Below, one piece after another: positions 15,230 through 18,229 of a DNA stretch of 18,229 nucleotides. Position 1 is the first letter of the stretch. Each line of letters begins with the position of its first letter. Position numbers and translations under genes: made by a program. Under the pieces are notes generated by a model. The model saw nothing but the letters and a program-made list of their open reading frames with translations. It was not told the origin of the DNA and did not search any database. The DNA lies in assembly GCA_015662405.1 (NCBI GenBank), contig DQUE01000173.1, forward strand, positions 1-18,229. Reading direction: 5' to 3'. Source of the stretch: Sulfurimonas autotrophica (GTDB lineage: Bacteria; Campylobacterota; Campylobacteria; Campylobacterales; Sulfurimonadaceae).

Positions 15230-16758
15230 CGCTTAAAGTTTTCAATAAACATGTGGGCAAGTTCATCACGTGTTTTATCAAAATCCTCTTTATCTTCCCA
15301 CGCATTCCTAGGGTTTAATAGCTCAGGGTTAATAGTGCCAAGTGTTTTTGGTACCTGCAGTCTAAAAACTTCAGTTGTATCAAATTCACTTTCATTGATG
15401 GTACCATCAAGTATAGCATTGATGCATGCACGCGTATCTTTAAGACTCATACGTTTTCCAACACCATATTTTCCACCTGTCCATCCAGTATTTACTAGGT
15501 AAACATTTACGTTATGTTTATCAATTTTTTCCCCAAGAAGTTTTGCATAAACAGTAGGGTGCAGTGTCATAAATGCCTCTCCAAAACATGCAGAAAAGGT
15601 CGCAACTGGCTCTGTAATACCACGCTCAGTTCCAGCAACTTTTGCAGTATAACCACTTAAAAAGTAGTACATTGCCTGTTCGCGTGTTAGTTTAGAAACA
15701 GGAGGAAGAACGCCAAAAGCATCAGCAGATAAGAAAATGATATTTTCAGGATGCCCACCCATTAAATCAGGTTTGTGGTTTTTTATATGCTCAATCGGGT
15801 AAGAGACACGAGTGTTTTCAGTTTTAGAATCATCTTCATAATCGACCTCACCATCTTCACTCATGACAATATTTTCCAAAAGTGCCTCTCTTGTAATGGC
15901 ACCGTAAATTTCAGGTTCGCTTTTTGCATCAAGGTTAATTACTTTTGCATAACATCCACCCTCAAAGTTAAATACACCATGATCATCCCAACCATGCTCA
16001 TCATCTCCAATAAGTGCACGTTTTGGGTCAGTTGAGAGTGTTGTTTTTCCAGTTCCGCTAAGTCCGAAGAAAAGAGCAGTGTCCCCGCGATCTCCAACAT
16101 TTGCAGAGCAGTGCATAGAGAGTTTCCCATCAAGGGGTAACCAGTAGTTCATCATAGAAAAAATCCCTTTTTTCAACTCACCACCATACCATGTACCACC
16201 GATTATGGCCATATTTCTCTCAACATCAAAAAGAACGAAAACTTCAGAGTGCATGCCATGCTCTTTCCACTTATCGTTAACAGCTTTACAAGCATTTAAA
16301 ACAGTAAAGTCCGACTTGAATACTTCTAATTCTGCTGGAGTAGGACGAATAAACATATTTTTAACAAAGTGAGACTGCCATGCAATCTCTGTTACAAAAC
16401 GAATAGATTTTTTTGAAGCGGGGCTTGCACCACTGTAAACATCAGTTACATAAAGATTTTTTCCGGAGAGTTGCTTGCGAGAGAGTTCTAAAAGTTCATT
16501 AAATACTTCTTCACTTATTTTTTGATTGACATCTCCCCAAGCGATATATTGATTTGAGGGAGGACGGTCAACGAAATATTTGTCTTTGGGTGAACGTCCT
16601 GTAAATATACCCGTATCAACAGCCGTTGCACCTGTTTTTGTCTCTCTGACTTCACCATTTTTCAGTTCATGCTTGATTAATTCATCATAGTCAAGGTTAT
16701 GATAAATCTCTTTGACATTTTTTAGTCCTAAGTCTTCTAATTCTTTTGTTAAATTCAT
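15169..16758 (-). CDS. pckA: ATP-type phosphoenolpyruvate carboxykinase PckA
   Basis: PckA converts oxaloacetate and ATP to phosphoenolpyruvate, ADP and CO2, the entry step of gluconeogenesis. The 529-residue product is full length. It has FTGRSPKDKY (about 52-61) for oxaloacetate binding, WYGGELKKGIF (190-200) with the metal-site Lys, the kinase-1a P-loop GLSGTGKTT (232-240), kinase-2 GDDEHGW (251-257), EGGCYAKVINL, and the adenine-binding GYTAKVAGTERG. The P-loop form identifies the ATP-dependent family, not the GTP-dependent one. An AAGGT lies 6 bases before the ATG. It is a single-gene unit convergent with trpA. Confidence 0.98.
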   Translation of the reverse strand: MNLTKELEDLGLKNVKEIYHNLDYDELIKHELKNGEVRETKTGATAVDTGIFTGRSPKDKYFVDRPPSNQYIAWGDVNQKISEEVFNELLELSRKQLSGKNLYVTDVYSGASPASKKSIRFVTEIAWQSHFVKNMFIRPTPAELEVFKSDFTVLNACKAVNDKWKEHGMHSEVFVLFDVERNMAIIGGTWYGGELKKGIFSMMNYWLPLDGKLSMHCSANVGDRGDTALFFGLSGTGKTTLSTDPKRALIGDDEHGWDDHGVFNFEGGCYAKVINLDAKSEPEIYGAITREALLENIVMSEDGEVDYEDDSKTENTRVSYPIEHIKNHKPDLMGGHPENIIFLSADAFGVLPPVSKLTREQAMYYFLSGYTAKVAGTERGITEPVATFSACFGEAFMTLHPTVYAKLLGEKIDKHNVNVYLVNTGWTGGKYGVGKRMSLKDTRACINAILDGTINESEFDTTEVFRLQVPKTLGTINPELLNPRNAWEDKEDFDKTRDELAHMFIENFKRYQDSDGKFDFSAAGPKLEK

Positions 16759-16822
16759 AGTTTACCTTGTGGTATATGTTAATAATTGATACTTTTTAGC
16801 AATGTATCTTCTCTAGAGTGAA

Positions 16823-16828
16823 ATTATA
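16823..16828 (-). promoter_or_regulatory. -10 box (TATAAT) for pckA
   Basis: On the minus strand AGTATAATTTCAC provides a perfect -10 about 65 bases before the ATG at 16758, giving a leader of roughly 58 bases. The stretch between this box and the tRNA promoter is extremely AT-rich and holds nothing else I can identify. Confidence 0.5.
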
Positions 16829-16943
16829 CTACTTCTAAACCTAAATTAAAAGTAAAATACTCTCTTTTTTAAAATATTATAGAAAAAGAATAAAGATATT
16901 AAAAAAAAATTTAAAAAAGAAATTTAGTTTAAGGATTATTTGA

Positions 16944-16949
16944 TAGAAT
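16944..16949 (+). promoter_or_regulatory. -10 box (TAGAAT) for tRNA-Val
   Basis: TTTGATAGAATTTT has TAGAAT about 20 bases before the tRNA 5' end, placing transcription start near 16957. It differs from the consensus by one base. The upstream 60 bases are A/T tracts. Confidence 0.4.
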
Positions 16950-16969
16950 TTTACTCTTCATTTTATAAA

Positions 16970-17044
16970 GCTCGATTAACTCAGTGGTAGAGTGTCACCT
17001 CGACAAGGTGAAAGTCACTGGTTCAAGTCCAGTATCGAGCACCA
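16970..17044 (+). tRNA. tRNA-Val (anticodon GAC), CCA encoded
   Basis: The 75-base sequence folds into a full cloverleaf. Acceptor stem GCTCGAT pairs with ATCGAGC (7 of 7). D stem ACTC pairs with GAGT around loop AGTGGTA. Anticodon stem TCACC pairs with GGTGA around TCGACAA. The T stem ACTGG pairs with CCAGT around TTCAAGT. Discriminator A17041 is followed by encoded CCA. The anticodon GAC reads valine codons GUC and GUU. Position 33 is C where nearly all tRNAs have U. Confidence 0.93.
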
Positions 17045-17114
17045 TCATAAATAAACAACTACCCAAACTACCCATTTGCTACTAAAGTTCCATTGTTTTT
17101 TATTCCAAAAGATG

Positions 17115-17120
17115 TATAAT
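17115..17120 (+). promoter_or_regulatory. -10 box (TATAAT) for the acidic hypothetical gene
   Basis: TGTATAATC contains a perfect -10 about 34 bases before the ATG at 17154. The leader contains GGAG 7 bases before that ATG, supporting a transcript independent of the tRNA. Confidence 0.5.
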
Positions 17121-17153
17121 CATAAAAAATTACAATAGTTGTGGAGTAGTAAG

Positions 17154-17831
17154 ATGGAAAGAAAAATTATAATTGAAGGCGATATTGCAAAAGTAACATT
17201 TAGTAATGTTGGGATGCTAGAAGAGTATGATATAGAAGAAATTAATGAAGAGTCTGACATAAAAAGTATTATGGAAGAGATAGACGCTTATGCTCAAAGT
17301 GGAGAGTTGGATGTTATGACTGATATGTGCAGTTATAATGTAATGAATGCTGAAGATATAGAATATCTAGCTATGAGTGAGGAAGATGGTGATGAAAATG
17401 AGATTTCTATGGACTCTTTTAAGTTAGTCAACAAAACAATGAATGAAGTAAAAGAGTTATTAGATCGTGCAAGTGTTGGTAATGTTATTTACTTGAGAAA
17501 AGAACAAGGCAAAGCAAACCTTACATTGAGTCTTGAAGTACAAAAAGGTGATGAAGTAATGAACTTCTCTTATTTTGATTGTAGTATGGGTATGGATGAG
17601 TATGATTTGTTACGGGAGAGCTATTATGATGTCGTATGTGATACATTTTTACCTGAATCATTGACTGCACAAGAAAATCAAGCGACTGTAGAAAACTTTG
17701 TGTTTGAACCAGAAATAGTCTATGGTGAACTCTATAAAATAGCACAAAACGACGAAGGAGTAAAATCTTTAGTAAAAATAGATCTTCCTAGTTACTATTT
17801 TCAAGATGCCCAAAGAGAAATTAACGAATAG
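17154..17831 (+). CDS. Unrecognised acidic cytoplasmic protein (225 residues)
   Basis: I do not recognise this protein. It is soluble-looking, with no signal peptide or membrane segment, and strongly acidic; residues about 22-88 are rich in Glu and Asp (for example YDIEEINEESD and SEEDGDENEIS). The N terminus MERKIIIEGDIAKVTF suggests beta strands. The middle (about 107-145) alternates strand-like segments such as NVIYLRKEQGKANLTLSLEV. I chose ATG 17154 because GGAG lies 7 bases upstream; the frame can be extended only to a TTG at 17139. It has its own TATAAT box. It overlaps a 33-codon basic frame by 26 bases at the 3' end. Confidence 0.85.
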   Translation: MERKIIIEGDIAKVTFSNVGMLEEYDIEEINEESDIKSIMEEIDAYAQSGELDVMTDMCSYNVMNAEDIEYLAMSEEDGDENEISMDSFKLVNKTMNEVKELLDRASVGNVIYLRKEQGKANLTLSLEVQKGDEVMNFSYFDCSMGMDEYDLLRESYYDVVCDTFLPESLTAQENQATVENFVFEPEIVYGELYKIAQNDEGVKSLVKIDLPSYYFQDAQREINE

Positions 17832-17907
17832 TCTTATTAAAAAGGCATTTAAGAGAAAAAAGGACGAAAAAGCTAAAAAAAGAGATAATAAATCAAGAAA
17901 AAACTAA
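17806..17907 (+). CDS. Possible 33-residue highly basic peptide
   Basis: An ATG inside the last codons of the acidic protein gene opens a different frame encoding 33 residues, starting MPKEKLTNSLIKKAFKRKK. Fifteen of the 33 are Lys or Arg and four are acidic. There is no clear Shine-Dalgarno, so expression would depend on coupling to the upstream gene (26-base overlap). A basic peptide next to a very acidic protein could be a charge-matched partner, but A-rich sequence gives Lys-rich frames by chance, so confidence is low. Confidence 0.3.
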   Translation: MPKEKLTNSLIKKAFKRKKDEKAKKRDNKSRKN

Positions 17908-18229
17908 GAAAAGTTGTAAAATAGTGTCTGACACCTTTTTGGGAAAAACAAGGTTACTCTATAATAATTCGAACTTTTAAGTGTCACTTAAAGGCATAAG
18001 AAATGTAAAAAATGGAGGAAGATTTAAAGGGTGAACTTCCAAAAGGTTTTCTGGGAGTGTTAAAAATTCCGTGTCAATCTGATAAAATAATAAGTATCAA
18101 GACAGATATAATTTCAACATTGGGCCATTAATTGCTTGTATACAGTTATGATGATAGAAACAAAAACATTAGAGAAATTAAGAAGCATTAAAAACAGTAG
18201 CAATGCTACAAAAGCTGAACGCAATAGAG
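17908..18229. other. Non-coding or degraded accessory stretch at the right edge
   Basis: No convincing gene is present. There is a palindrome GTGTCTGACAC followed by CCTTTTT (17924-17940), a second palindrome TTAAGTGTCACTTAA (17977-17991), and a 39-codon frame at 18012-18131 (starting MEEDLKGELPKGFLGVLKIP) with no ribosome binding site. A frame starting MMIETKTLEKLRSIKNSS from 18148 runs off the edge and could be the start of a gene. The patchwork look suggests remains of mobile DNA, but I cannot name an element. Confidence 0.4.

Noticed and set aside
17057..17074. Tandem repeat of AACTACCCA (two copies) after the tRNA, a possible attachment-site or repeat array
   Set aside because: Only two 9-base units, no match to the tRNA 3' end, and no integrase nearby.
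18012..18131. 39-codon frame beginning MEEDLKGELPKG as a real small gene
   Set aside because: No ribosome binding site, no recognisable family and no promoter; kept only as part of the right-edge description.
1..18229. CRISPR array, prophage, toxin-antitoxin module or secondary-metabolite cluster
   Set aside because: No regularly spaced repeats, phage structural genes, nuclease-type toxins or synthase genes are visible; the window is mainly housekeeping genes.

Overview
The window looks like the chromosome of a motile member of the Campylobacterota (epsilonproteobacteria), probably Sulfurimonas- or Sulfurovum-like. The DNA is AT-rich and promoters are TATAAT-type -10 boxes with little visible -35. 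The order cheY-prmA-ftsH-psd-like and the waaC-waaM pair resemble, from memory, arrangements in Campylobacter and Helicobacter. Most of the window is core housekeeping DNA. The two ends are accessory and degraded.

Layout. Positions 1-372 hold a broken IS630-type transposase start joined to an unidentified reading frame. At 547-2883 (+) lies a large single-pass membrane protein with TPR repeats. It is preceded by a well-spaced sigma-54-like promoter, which points to a flagellar role, and PflB is my best guess. Convergent to it runs a minus-strand block from 6709 to 2890: cheY, prmA, ftsH and a short membrane-anchored phosphatidylserine-decarboxylase-like gene. All junctions in this block overlap. 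Upstream, 9020-6779 (-) encodes a Cache-domain membrane protein, hisH and hisA.

A compact divergent promoter region (about 9049-9081) separates that unit from waaC-waaM (+), which builds the lipooligosaccharide inner core and lipid A. Next come panB-ruvB-AI-2E transporter (-, 13817-10963), then, divergently, a stand-alone Hpt protein and trpA (+). ATP-type PEP carboxykinase pckA follows (-), then a tRNA-Val(GAC) (+) and an unrecognised acidic protein (+), the latter followed by a tiny overlapping basic reading frame. The last ~320 bases hold no convincing gene.

Functional themes are chemotaxis and motility (CheY, Hpt, the TPR protein), envelope assembly and quality control (WaaC, WaaM, FtsH, the Psd-like protein), amino-acid and cofactor biosynthesis (HisA, HisH, TrpA, PanB), gluconeogenesis (PckA), DNA repair (RuvB) and translation (PrmA, tRNA-Val).

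I do not see a clear novel multi-gene system, CRISPR array, prophage or toxin-antitoxin pair. The points most worth checking are the sigma-54-like promoter on the TPR gene, the loss of the Gly-Ser self-cleavage pair in the Psd-like protein, an apparently leaderless waaC mRNA, a Cache domain with no N-terminal export segment, C33 in tRNA-Val, and the unknown acidic protein with its basic small partner. All family assignments come from reading motifs by eye, with no database search.
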